Shown here piece by piece: positions 37,513 to 45,777 of a stretch of 64,000 nucleotides of DNA. Location: assembly GCA_028710415.1 (NCBI GenBank), contig JAQTUE010000003.1, forward strand, positions 186,001-250,000, given 5' to 3'. A program made the position numbers and the translations under genes. The notes below the pieces were generated by a model. That model was given only the letters and a program-made list of their open reading frames with translations, searched no databases and had not been told where the DNA came from. The stretch's first letter is position 1; every line of letters starts with the position of its first letter. This DNA is from Paludibacter sp. (GTDB lineage: Bacteria; Bacteroidota; Bacteroidia; Bacteroidales; Paludibacteraceae).

Positions 37513-38577
37513 ATGGTAAACTCAAATCCTATACTCGGAACATTCCTGCATGCTGTTGGCGGAGCCTCAGCTTCTACGTGTTATTTGCCAAGCCAAAAGA
37601 CCAAACAATGGTCGTGGGGAACCTTCTGGCTGGTACAGGCCACTTTTGCATGGCTACTTATGCCGTTGCTGGTTGGTTATCTGACTGTCCCTTGCTTCTT
37701 TGAGGTATTGCATAAAGCTCCGGCAGGTGCATTCTGGGGTGCCTTTCTGTTGGGTGGGGTATATGGCTTTGGCGGGATGTCCTTTGGGTATGCCATCCGG
37801 AATATCGGATATTCGCTTACCTACACCATTGGAATCGGAATCTCTGCAGTGCTGGGAACCCTGACACCCATCATAATGAGAGGGCAGGTTGCTGAGTATT
37901 TCTCACGTCCGGGAAGTGGAATCGTACTTGGAGGTATGGTTTTGTCGGTTATAGGGGTATCGCTTTGCGGGTTGGCAGGTTTTAGGAAAGAACGTGACCT
38001 CGGAGAATTGAAGAGCTCGGTTCATTTCAATATGAGAACAGGCTTGGCATTGGCCATTATTGCCGGGTTATTATCAGCCGTTTTTAATATATCCCTTGAA
38101 GTAGGCAAACCAATCGCTGACCTTGCTGCCAGCTATGGAGCCGGGAATTATGAAGGGAATGCCAAAATGATTGTTTCCACTTCGGGTTGCTTTTTAGTGA
38201 ACCTCATATGGTTCGTCATTTTGGGAATTAAAGATAATACACTGAAGGAATTTACCAAATCAAGTGGTATAGCAGTCACTCAACGGGTAAAGAATACACT
38301 GTGGTCTGCATTAGCGGGTACGTTATGGTGCGGCCAGTTCTTCTTTTATGGATTAGGGCATGTACAAATGGGAAATTTTCAATTTATCAGCTGGGTGTTG
38401 CACATGTCAATGTTGATTTTCTTCAGCTATATAGTAGGCTTGATCATGAAGGAATGGAAACAGGTTTCCAAACCTACCTATATGATACTGATCCTGGCAT
38501 TGATCCTACTTTTCATTTCTTCCGCTGTTATATCCTACGGAAGTTATTACGGGGAACAAATCCTTGCAGGTAAATAA
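37513..38577 (+). CDS. RhaT-family sugar:proton symporter, second paralogue
   Basis: A 354-residue protein with about ten membrane segments. MVNSNPILGTFLHAVGGASA, YLPSQKTKQWSWGTFWLVQ and GVYGFGGMSFGYAIRNIGYSL line up with RhaT of positions 5827-6858, from which it clearly differs in sequence. RhaT carries L-rhamnose, and this paralogue may prefer another deoxysugar. The 211-bp gap before it contains the dispersed repeat and a GTAGGTAGTTGG-type short repeat. A corrinoid protein gene follows 71 bases later. Confidence 0.9.
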   Translation: MVNSNPILGTFLHAVGGASASTCYLPSQKTKQWSWGTFWLVQATFAWLLMPLLVGYLTVPCFFEVLHKAPAGAFWGAFLLGGVYGFGGMSFGYAIRNIGYSLTYTIGIGISAVLGTLTPIIMRGQVAEYFSRPGSGIVLGGMVLSVIGVSLCGLAGFRKERDLGELKSSVHFNMRTGLALAIIAGLLSAVFNISLEVGKPIADLAASYGAGNYEGNAKMIVSTSGCFLVNLIWFVILGIKDNTLKEFTKSSGIAVTQRVKNTLWSALAGTLWCGQFFFYGLGHVQMGNFQFISWVLHMSMLIFFSYIVGLIMKEWKQVSKPTYMILILALILLFISSAVISYGSYYGEQILAGK

Positions 38578-38648
38578 TGCGTGAAAAAAGTATTGATAGG
38601 TATGAGAAAGTAAATAATAGAAATAAAATAACACAAAAATAACAGAAT

Positions 38649-39320
38649 ATGAACACAAACTTATTAGAAAAACTATCCGAATGTGTGGAGTTCGGTAAGA
38701 TTAACCTGGCATCGCCTTATCCACCTCAAATGAAAGGACTTCCCGGAGCTGATGAATATACCAAAGAAGCCCTGGAAGCAGGAATTACTCCTACCGAGAT
38801 TTTGAATGAAGCATTGATTACTGCTATGAATAAAGTTGGTCAGAAATTCAGTGAAAACAAGATATTTGTGCCTCAGATGCTGTTGTCAGCTAAAGCCATG
38901 GGTGCTTCCATGAACCATTTGAAACCCTACTTTGCAAATGGGACTGTCAAACGTAAAGGTATTTTTATATTAGGAACTGTGTTCGGCGATTTGCATGATA
39001 TCGGGAAAAACCTGTTTGGAATGATGGTCGAAGGTGCCGGATGGGAAGTCATCGATTTGGGTATTGATGTAAAAACAGAGAAATTCGTGGATGCCATTCA
39101 ACAAAACCCGACTGCAGTAGTTGGAATCTCGGCTTTACTCACTACCACTATGGTGAATATGAAACCGGTGATTGATGCTATTAAATTAGCTGTTCCACAA
39201 ACTAAAATTATTGTCGGAGGGGCACCACTTTCGTCTGAGTATGCGCTTTCAATTGGAGCTGATGCATATGGTAAAAATCCACAGGAAGGAATCCAATGGC
39301 TGGACTCCATAGCTAGTTAA
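38649..39320 (+). CDS. Corrinoid (B12-binding) methyl carrier protein
   Basis: The 223-residue protein has the two-part layout of MtaC/MtbC/MetH-like carriers: an N-terminal helical cap (about 1-95, with NKVGQKFSENKIFVPQMLLSA) and a Rossmann B12 domain with GDLHDIGKNL, where His116 is the lower cobalt ligand, then SALLTTTMVNMK and IVGGAPL. It would carry a methyl group on cobalt between the methyltransferases of the cluster. The zinc-type UroD methyltransferase begins 18 bases downstream, strongly implying one operon. Confidence 0.94.
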   Translation: MNTNLLEKLSECVEFGKINLASPYPPQMKGLPGADEYTKEALEAGITPTEILNEALITAMNKVGQKFSENKIFVPQMLLSAKAMGASMNHLKPYFANGTVKRKGIFILGTVFGDLHDIGKNLFGMMVEGAGWEVIDLGIDVKTEKFVDAIQQNPTAVVGISALLTTTMVNMKPVIDAIKLAVPQTKIIVGGAPLSSEYALSIGADAYGKNPQEGIQWLDSIAS

Positions 39321-39338
39321 ATATCAAATTAAAACATT

Positions 39339-40331
39339 ATGCAAAACTGGATAAATTCTATATTAAGCAGTGAAAAACGTATTGCCTTACCTTTTATGAC
39401 CCATCCGGGTATTGAAGTCATTGGGAAAAGTGTCAGGGAAGCAGTTTCCGATGGACAGGTACATTTTCAGGCTATAAAAGCTGTTTCCGAACAATTCGAT
39501 ACCACCGCCTGTACCGTCATTATGGATCTGACTGTTGAAGCAGAAGCCTTTGGTGCAGAGGTAAAACTGCCCGAAAACGAAGTGCCTACGGTCCTGGGAA
39601 GGTTGTTGTCGGATGCTGCAGCTATCGAAGCACTCGAAGTACCCGGGCTGGACAAAGGACGTGTGCCTGCTTATTTGCTGGCAAGTAAACTGGCTGCTGA
39701 CAACTTCAATGATAAACCCGTTTTCTCAGGTTGTATAGGCCCGTATTCATTGGCAGGAAGACTGTATGACATGTCGGAAATCATGGTGGCCATTTATATT
39801 GAACCGGAATCCATACAGTTGCTGTTATCGAAATGCACGGAGTTCCTGATTAAATACTGTCAGGCTTTGAAGGCTACCGGAACACTGGGCGTGATTATTG
39901 CCGAGCCTGCTGCAGGACTGCTGTCGGGAGATGATTGCATGACTTATTCAACTTTCTATGTTAAACAAATTGTTGATGCTGTGCAGGACGATACTTTTAC
40001 AGTAATTTTGCATAATTGTGGTAACACAGGCCAGTGTACCGATGCCATGGTGGCAAGTGGTGCCAGGGCGTTGCACTTTGGAAATGCCATTGATATGACC
40101 GAAGTCCTGAAACAATGTCCGGACGATGTTGTTGTAATGGGAAACCTCAATCCGGTAGGTATCTTTAAACAGGGAAGCGTGGAGTCGGTCAAAGAGGAAA
40201 CGTTGAAACTGCTTCAAAAGACAGCCGGGCATAAAAACTTCGTTATTTCAAGTGGGTGCGATTTGCCTCCTTTTGTTCCCGAAGCAAATATCAGGGCTTT
40301 CCTGGAAACAGTAGCAATCTATAATTTGTAA
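39339..40331 (+). CDS. MtaA/MtbA-type methylcorrinoid methyltransferase (UroD family)
   Basis: The 330-residue protein has all three expected zinc ligands of MtaA/MtbA enzymes, His225 and Cys227 in LHNCGNTGQC and Cys307 in SSGCDLPP. Other family features are ALPFMTHPGIEV at the N-terminus and GNLNPVGIFKQGS near 268. MtaA and MtbA move a methyl group from the corrinoid protein to a thiol cofactor; in bacteria without coenzyme M the acceptor would be different, possibly tetrahydrofolate. It follows the corrinoid protein directly, and the reactivation-domain protein follows it, so it is the probable MT2. Confidence 0.88.
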   Translation: MQNWINSILSSEKRIALPFMTHPGIEVIGKSVREAVSDGQVHFQAIKAVSEQFDTTACTVIMDLTVEAEAFGAEVKLPENEVPTVLGRLLSDAAAIEALEVPGLDKGRVPAYLLASKLAADNFNDKPVFSGCIGPYSLAGRLYDMSEIMVAIYIEPESIQLLLSKCTEFLIKYCQALKATGTLGVIIAEPAAGLLSGDDCMTYSTFYVKQIVDAVQDDTFTVILHNCGNTGQCTDAMVASGARALHFGNAIDMTEVLKQCPDDVVVMGNLNPVGIFKQGSVESVKEETLKLLQKTAGHKNFVISSGCDLPPFVPEANIRAFLETVAIYNL

Positions 40332-40344
40332 TATAACCACCCTC

Positions 40345-40389
40345 GACATTTCAGGTTCAATGAAAAATTCTTCTTTGACCCGAAATGTA
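40345..40389 (+). other. Intercistronic hairpin
   Basis: ACATTTCAGGTTCAA (40346-40360) pairs with TTGACCCGAAATGT (40375-40388) with one bulge and a G-U pair. There is no T tract. It may stabilise the upstream part of the message. Confidence 0.5.
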
Positions 40390-40406
40390 CCTGGTGAATC
40401 TAAATT

Positions 40407-41117
40407 ATGTCAGACGATTTTCAATCCTTTCATTTTACATTTGCTGAAGTAGCTCCCTCGATTGCCGAAGTGCTCGATTTCCTTCGTTCCACGGACCTGG
40501 AAGAAGAACATCCGGCTGTAATCTTTATCCGCGAAATACTGGATGAACTGAATTTCGATACCGGGATTACTGGCGGGTACCGGGTGGTTCATGTTGATGA
40601 TTTGAATGTAAAAGATGGAATATTAAAAATCGATCAACATGATTTGAACCTTGGCAGGCAGGTGTGCGGTTATATAAAAGAATCAACCCGTATTGCCCTG
40701 TTCCTGTGTACGGCAGGGGAAGATTTTACCCGGATGACCAATGCACTGAACGAGCAGGGGGACATCATGGAAGCCTACATCCTGGATGCCATTGGTTCGC
40801 TTACCGTGGAGAATGCCATGGATAAAATACAGGAAAATATACGCCTGTCCTATAAAACAGAACATCTGAAAATTTCTAACCGCTATAGCCCCGGTTATTG
40901 CAACTGGCCTCTTACCGACCAAAAAGCCTTGTTTGAATTGATAGGCGATAACCTCACCGGGATTACACTGAGTGATTCCTGCCTGATGTCTCCCCGTAAA
41001 TCAGTCAGCGGTATCATCGGGATTGGAAAGAACCTGAAGCATCATGAATATGGCTGTAAAATCTGCTCAAATACCTCGTGCATGTATCGGAAAGTGCTCA
41101 ATGACGGTAATGCATAA
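40407..41117 (+). CDS. MetH reactivation-domain protein (corrinoid reductive activation)
   Basis: The 236-residue stand-alone protein matches the activation domain of cobalamin-dependent methionine synthase: RYSPGYCNWPLTDQKALF and SDSCLMSPRKSVSGIIGIG are its hallmarks. It ends with a Cys-rich CKICSNTSCMYRK tail that may hold metal. In MetH this domain binds S-adenosylmethionine and restores oxidised cobalt by reductive methylation. Here it probably reactivates the corrinoid protein two genes upstream, a job more often done by RACo/RamA ferredoxin-like proteins. It ends the cluster; the next gene converges from the opposite strand. Confidence 0.9.
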   Translation: MSDDFQSFHFTFAEVAPSIAEVLDFLRSTDLEEEHPAVIFIREILDELNFDTGITGGYRVVHVDDLNVKDGILKIDQHDLNLGRQVCGYIKESTRIALFLCTAGEDFTRMTNALNEQGDIMEAYILDAIGSLTVENAMDKIQENIRLSYKTEHLKISNRYSPGYCNWPLTDQKALFELIGDNLTGITLSDSCLMSPRKSVSGIIGIGKNLKHHEYGCKICSNTSCMYRKVLNDGNA

Positions 41118-41139
41118 ATGATTTTTAGGATTGGGTTAC

Positions 41140-41349
41140 TTATAATTTCCGTACATCACATTTATAATGTTCACTCAGTATATCACAACATTCTTCAAAA
41201 GATTCTTCGAGTGTGTAGGTTTTCTGTCCGACTATTTCTTTGGGCAAAGGATATTGTATTTTAGCAACTCGCGGATGTTTTTCCACTTCACGCAATAACC
41301 GCTTTCCGGTTGGTGTGCTAATGTCTATTTGTACGTTTATAGTTTCCAT
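41140..41349 (-). CDS. Small antitoxin-like protein, paralogue A (69 residues)
   Basis: METINVQIDISTPTGKRLLR and EKHPRVAKIQYPLP are followed by an acidic C-terminal half (YTLEESFEECCDIL). It is clearly homologous to the 72-residue protein at 41653-41871. Such short proteins in Bacteroidota often sit beside RelE/ParE-like toxins, but no toxin ORF is next to it here. It has its own -7 box (TATCTTTG, 41373-41380). Confidence 0.75.
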   Translation of the reverse strand: METINVQIDISTPTGKRLLREVEKHPRVAKIQYPLPKEIVGQKTYTLEESFEECCDILSEHYKCDVRKL

Positions 41350-41372
41350 ACATTTACGTAATTTTGTTTGTA

Positions 41373-41380
41373 CAAAGATA
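41373..41380 (-). promoter_or_regulatory. -7 box of the 69-residue protein gene
   Basis: TATCTTTG on the minus strand, 24 bases before the start, matches TAnnTTTG. Confidence 0.5.
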
Positions 41381-41597
41381 TGATATATTTTTATCTGTTG
41401 ATATTGTAATAAGATAAACCACTTTAATATTTGAACAAATCTTATCTGATTGTTGCTTATAATTTGTGAACAGGTTTATAAGCGTCTACACTTTTTTGCA
41501 AAAACAGGTTTCTTTATCAGCAACTGAATAATCAATTGAATTAATTTCATGAAGGATATTCAGATTTTACTTAGCATTAAACAATAATTCCGAATGT

Positions 41598-41632
41598 TTT
41601 GTTATCTGATTAATGAGAAGTGTGTATATTTG
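41598..41632 (+). promoter_or_regulatory. Promoter of the 72-residue protein gene
   Basis: TATATTTG (41625-41632) matches the -7 consensus, with TTTG at 41598-41601. It lies 20 bases before the start codon, so the leader would be very short. Confidence 0.55.
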
Positions 41633-41652
41633 CAGAATAAAAATTAGAAGTT

Positions 41653-41871
41653 ATGTCAGTAATAGCCAACATAGATGACAGTACCCCAACCGGAAGAAAA
41701 ATTGTTAGGGAACTGGAAAAACACAAGAGAGTTATAAAACTTTCCTATCCTGATCAGGAGGAGATCCCGGAAGGTTGCAGAACGTTAGAAGAAGGAGTAA
41801 AAGAAATATGGAATCAACTTGAAACTAAATTTGGATATGATATACGTATATTGAAGAATGAAATTAGATAA
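41653..41871 (+). CDS. Small antitoxin-like protein, paralogue B (72 residues)
   Basis: MSVIANIDDSTPTGRKIVRE, LEKHKRVIKLSYP and the acidic CRTLEEGVKEIWNQLE segment align along the whole length with the protein at 41140-41349, which is on the other strand 303 bases away. No toxin gene follows; the trp leader begins 90 bases later. The pair looks like an old inverted duplication. Confidence 0.78.
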   Translation: MSVIANIDDSTPTGRKIVRELEKHKRVIKLSYPDQEEIPEGCRTLEEGVKEIWNQLETKFGYDIRILKNEIR

Positions 41872-41905
41872 TTTTGCACCAGACAAAGAAAAAATGATAT
41901 TTTTC

Positions 41906-41936
41906 TTGCGTAAATAAAATAAAATTATCATCTTTG
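41906..41936 (+). promoter_or_regulatory. Promoter of the trp operon
   Basis: CATCTTTG (41929-41936) is a 7-of-8 match to TAnnTTTG, and TTG at 41906-41908 is 20 bases upstream. Transcription would begin shortly before the leader peptide ATG at 41962. Confidence 0.6.
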
Positions 41937-41961
41937 CACCCATAATACAAACAAAAAGATA

Positions 41962-42021
41962 ATGAACTCAATTTTGACTATTAATAAATTTTGGTGGCTC
42001 TTACGAATATTCAACTCGTGA
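41962..42021 (+). CDS. trpL: trp leader peptide (19 residues, tandem Trp)
   Basis: A short ORF reads MNSILTINKFWWLLRIFNS with two adjacent TGG codons at 41992-41997, immediately before an attenuator-like terminator and the complete trp operon. This is the classic design for ribosome-mediated attenuation. When charged tRNA-Trp is scarce, the ribosome would stall on the tandem codons. Confidence 0.88.
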   Translation: MNSILTINKFWWLLRIFNS

Positions 42022-42096
42022 GATGTAACACCTATATATATTATCAAAATAAAAAATATAAAAAAAGGCTTGTCGAACTCACGATAAGCCTTTTTT
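42016..42096 (+). promoter_or_regulatory. trp attenuator (terminator with competing antiterminator)
   Basis: The terminator stem is 42061-42075 pairing with 42082-42096 (AAAAAAGGCTTGTCG against CGATAAGCCTTTTTT, one mismatch), ending in T6. A competing segment TCGTGAG at 42016-42022, covering the leader peptide stop codon, is exactly complementary to CTCACGA at 42078-42084 in the terminator loop and right arm. A ribosome at the stop codon would hide this segment and let the terminator form; a ribosome stalled at the Trp codons would leave it free to pair. Confidence 0.82.
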
Positions 42097-42169
42097 GCAT
42101 TTTAGAATCGAGCATTGAGCATTGAGCATTGAGTATCGAGAAATGAGAATGCAGATGAACTTATTAACC

Positions 42170-42218
42170 AATCAACCAATCAACCAATCAACCAATCAAC
42201 CAATCAACCAATTAACTA
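42170..42218. repeat. AATCAACC octamer array abutting the trpB start
   Basis: Five exact AATCAACC units (42170-42209) and one variant (AATTAACTA) run up to one base before the trpB ATG, so they occupy the ribosome-binding region. Confidence 0.9.
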
Positions 42219-42219
42219 A

Positions 42220-43410
<1,191 letters not shown>

Positions 43411-43497
43411 GGTTTGAAGTTTGAGAGTTTTGTGTCTTAGGTTAAGACTCAATAATCATACTCAATTACTTCATTAATATCTTGTAAACAAAACAAC

Positions 43498-44901
43498 ATG
43501 AAACTATTCGTCAAATCAAAGAAAATGCTGGCTGACTTACAGACGCCGGTTGGAATTTATCTCAAGATACGGGATTTATATACTAATTCGGTACTGCTTG
43601 AAAGTTCGGATTATCACGGAGTGGAAAACAGCTATTCGTACATTGGATTTTGCCCCATTGGTGGCATATCAGTGAATAGGTTTGTAATTACCGAGGAATA
43701 TCCGGATGGCAGCAGGATTGAAACACCTGTAACCGATAAACTGACAGTGGCAGAGCGGTTCGATGTATTCCTGAAATCGGTGGATTTAGCTGAAAATGAT
43801 AATCAGGTTGGCATCAATGGTTTGTTCGGGTATTCATCGTACGAATCTGTTCAGTATTTTGAAGATGTAAAACTTAAGGCCAGGGAAACAGTTCCGGGAA
43901 GTATGCCGGGCTTGCATTATGTGTTGTTTAAGTACATTATTGCCGTAAATCATTTCAACAATGAGTTGACTATCATTGAGAATCTTCTTGAGGGTGAGAC
44001 ATCCACAATTGAAGAGATTGAACAGATATTGCTGAACAATAATATAGCAACCTATGAATTTGCGGCAGTTGGTGATGAGAAATCGGATATTACCAACGAG
44101 GAGTATAAGGCAATGGTTCGTAAAGGAAAAGAACAATGTTTTAAAGGCAATGTTTTCCAGATCGTACTTTCCCGTCGGTTTTACCAGCAGTTTAAGGGTG
44201 ATGATTTTATGTTATACCGCACGTTGCGGTCTGTAAATCCATCACCTTATTTATTTTACTTCAACTTTGGTAATTTCCGTATATTCGGTTCCTCACCGGA
44301 AGCGCATTTGGTGGTAGATGCCAAAAAACAAAAAGCATATATCAAACCGATAGCCGGAACTTTCAGGCGAACAGGGGATGATGAGAAAGACTTCCAACTG
44401 GCAGAGAAACTCCGTCAGGATAAAAAGGAAAATGCCGAGCATGTGATGCTGGTGGACCTGGCACGTAATGACCTGAGTCGCAATACCGACCATGTGGAAG
44501 TAGAAGTGTTCCGGGAAGTACAGTATTATTCGCATGTGCTGCATTTGGTATCGAGCGTGAGTGGTAAACTCAAACCGGATACAAAGGTTATTAAACTATT
44601 TGCCGATACTTTTCCTGCTGGAACACTGTCGGGTGCACCCAAGATTAAAGCCATGCAACTGATTGATCAGATTGAACCACATGACCGGGGTCCATATGGA
44701 GGGTGCATTGGTTATATTGGCTTTGATGGTAGTTTTAACCAGGCCATAACTATCCGTTCATTCGTCAGTAAAAATAATACCCTGTATTACCAGGCGGGTG
44801 CCGGCATTGTGGCTAAGTCTGACGAAGAAAGCGAACTTCAGGAGGTGAATAACAAACTGGCAGCATTGAAGAAAGCAGTGGATGTGGCATCGGGGAAATA
44901 A
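43498..44901 (+). CDS. trpE: Anthranilate synthase component I
   Basis: The 467-residue enzyme makes anthranilate from chorismate with ammonia supplied by TrpG. LLESSD near residue 30 is the tryptophan feedback site; the catalytic core shows FQIVLSRRF, IFGSSPEAHLVV, IKPIAGTFRR and AEHVMLVDLARNDLSR. It lies 87 bases after trpB. Its final AAA TAA coincides with the AAATAAC edge of a CCCCTAAAGGGG repeat. Confidence 0.96.
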   Translation: MKLFVKSKKMLADLQTPVGIYLKIRDLYTNSVLLESSDYHGVENSYSYIGFCPIGGISVNRFVITEEYPDGSRIETPVTDKLTVAERFDVFLKSVDLAENDNQVGINGLFGYSSYESVQYFEDVKLKARETVPGSMPGLHYVLFKYIIAVNHFNNELTIIENLLEGETSTIEEIEQILLNNNIATYEFAAVGDEKSDITNEEYKAMVRKGKEQCFKGNVFQIVLSRRFYQQFKGDDFMLYRTLRSVNPSPYLFYFNFGNFRIFGSSPEAHLVVDAKKQKAYIKPIAGTFRRTGDDEKDFQLAEKLRQDKKENAEHVMLVDLARNDLSRNTDHVEVEVFREVQYYSHVLHLVSSVSGKLKPDTKVIKLFADTFPAGTLSGAPKIKAMQLIDQIEPHDRGPYGGCIGYIGFDGSFNQAITIRSFVSKNNTLYYQAGAGIVAKSDEESELQEVNNKLAALKKAVDVASGK

Positions 44902-44923
44902 CCCCCGACCCCTAAAGGGGAGG
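44896..44923. repeat. CCCCTAAAGGGG-type repeat overlapping the trpE stop
   Basis: AAATAACCCCCGACCCCTAA, then AGGGGAGG. The first six bases are the last codon and stop of trpE. Orientation is opposite to the copy inside trpG, so the pair forms an inverted repeat across the trpE-trpG junction. Confidence 0.85.
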
Positions 44924-44959
44924 AAAAAATATCATTACTGATTATTTAAAATATCAAAT

Positions 44960-45589
44960 ATGAATAATATACAAGATAAAATACAAGAAGATACTAACTT
45001 AGTTCCCCTTCAGGGGCTAGGGGTCAAAATACTAGTTTTCGATAATTACGACTCGTTTACCTATAACCTGGTACATGCAGTCAAGAAGTTGGGATATACG
45101 GATGTGGAAGTGCACCGGAATGACCAGATTGCGTTGGAAGATATTGAACGATTTGATAAGATCATCCTGTCACCTGGACCGGGCGTGCCATCGGAATCAG
45201 GTATACTATTGGATGTCATCCGTAAGTATGCACCTACAAAAAGCATTTTGGGAGTGTGTCTGGGAGAACAGGCCATTGCTGAAGCTTTTGGAGGAACATT
45301 GATTAACCTGACAGAAGTGCATCACGGTGTCAGTTCCATGGTGGACGTGCTGGAAAAGGATGTCTTGTTTAATGGCTTGTCGAAACAACTAGAAGTTGGA
45401 AGGTATCACTCCTGGGCTGCAGAGAAAAGCACCTTGCCTGAATGCCTGACCATTACAGCTGTAGATGAGGAAGGTATGATCATGGCATTAGCACACAAAA
45501 CGTATGATGTACGGGGTGTTCAGTTCCATCCTGAATCGGTATTGACGCCAGATGGTGAGAAAATGTTGAAGAATTGGCTGGAAGCGTAG
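44960..45589 (+). CDS. trpG: Anthranilate synthase glutamine amidotransferase subunit
   Basis: The 209-residue class I glutaminase has GVCLGEQA with nucleophile Cys100 and VQFHPESVLT with the His-Glu pair. The usual family start (KILVFDNYDSFTYN) is preceded here by about 22 extra residues, MNNIQDKIQEDTNLVPLQGL and GV. The VPLQGLGV part is translated from a CCCCTTCAGGGGCTAGGGG repeat at 45000-45024. The codon before KILVF is GTC, so no start exists there, and the ATG at 44960 is the nearest usable one. The repeat appears to have replaced the original start. Confidence 0.93.
   Translation: MNNIQDKIQEDTNLVPLQGLGVKILVFDNYDSFTYNLVHAVKKLGYTDVEVHRNDQIALEDIERFDKIILSPGPGVPSESGILLDVIRKYAPTKSILGVCLGEQAIAEAFGGTLINLTEVHHGVSSMVDVLEKDVLFNGLSKQLEVGRYHSWAAEKSTLPECLTITAVDEEGMIMALAHKTYDVRGVQFHPESVLTPDGEKMLKNWLEA
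45000..45024. repeat. CCCCTTTAGGGG-type repeat inside the trpG coding sequence
   Basis: TTCCCCTTCAGGGGCTAGGG followed by GTC, with upstream flank GAAGATACTAACTTAG matching the flank of the copy at 37411-37440. It is read in frame as part of TrpG. Confidence 0.9.
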
Positions 45590-45777
45590 GTGGGTGATTG
45601 GTTGATTAAGTTGATTGGTTGATTAAGTTGATCCCGCAACCGGGACGTCACTTCGTTCCGTTAGTTGATTGCTAGATTGTTCGTTGCTAGATTGTTCGCA
45701 AGTAAATAATTAAATGATATAAAAGTAAAGAGGCAAATTACTTATCTCTTGCTCCTTACTTCTTACTCCTAAAATTT
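45590..45777. repeat. trpG-trpD spacer made of short repeats
   Basis: It holds reverse-complement AATCAACC octamers (GATTGGTTGATTAAGTTGAT, about 45594-45634) and a 15-bp direct repeat TTGCTAGATTGTTCG (about 45669-45698). No gene or terminator is seen. Confidence 0.7.

Larger units (their letters stand above)
41350..41652. other. 303-bp divergent spacer between two small paralogues
   Basis: AT-rich with no toxin-like ORF. It holds divergent -7 boxes for the two small genes at 41373-41380 (minus) and 41625-41632 (plus). Confidence 0.6.
41872..42219. other. 348-bp trp leader region
   Basis: It contains no large ORF but is densely functional: trp promoter, leader peptide, attenuator, a GAGCATTGAG tandem repeat (about 42109-42142) and the AATCAACC octamers that abut trpB. 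Confidence 0.8.
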
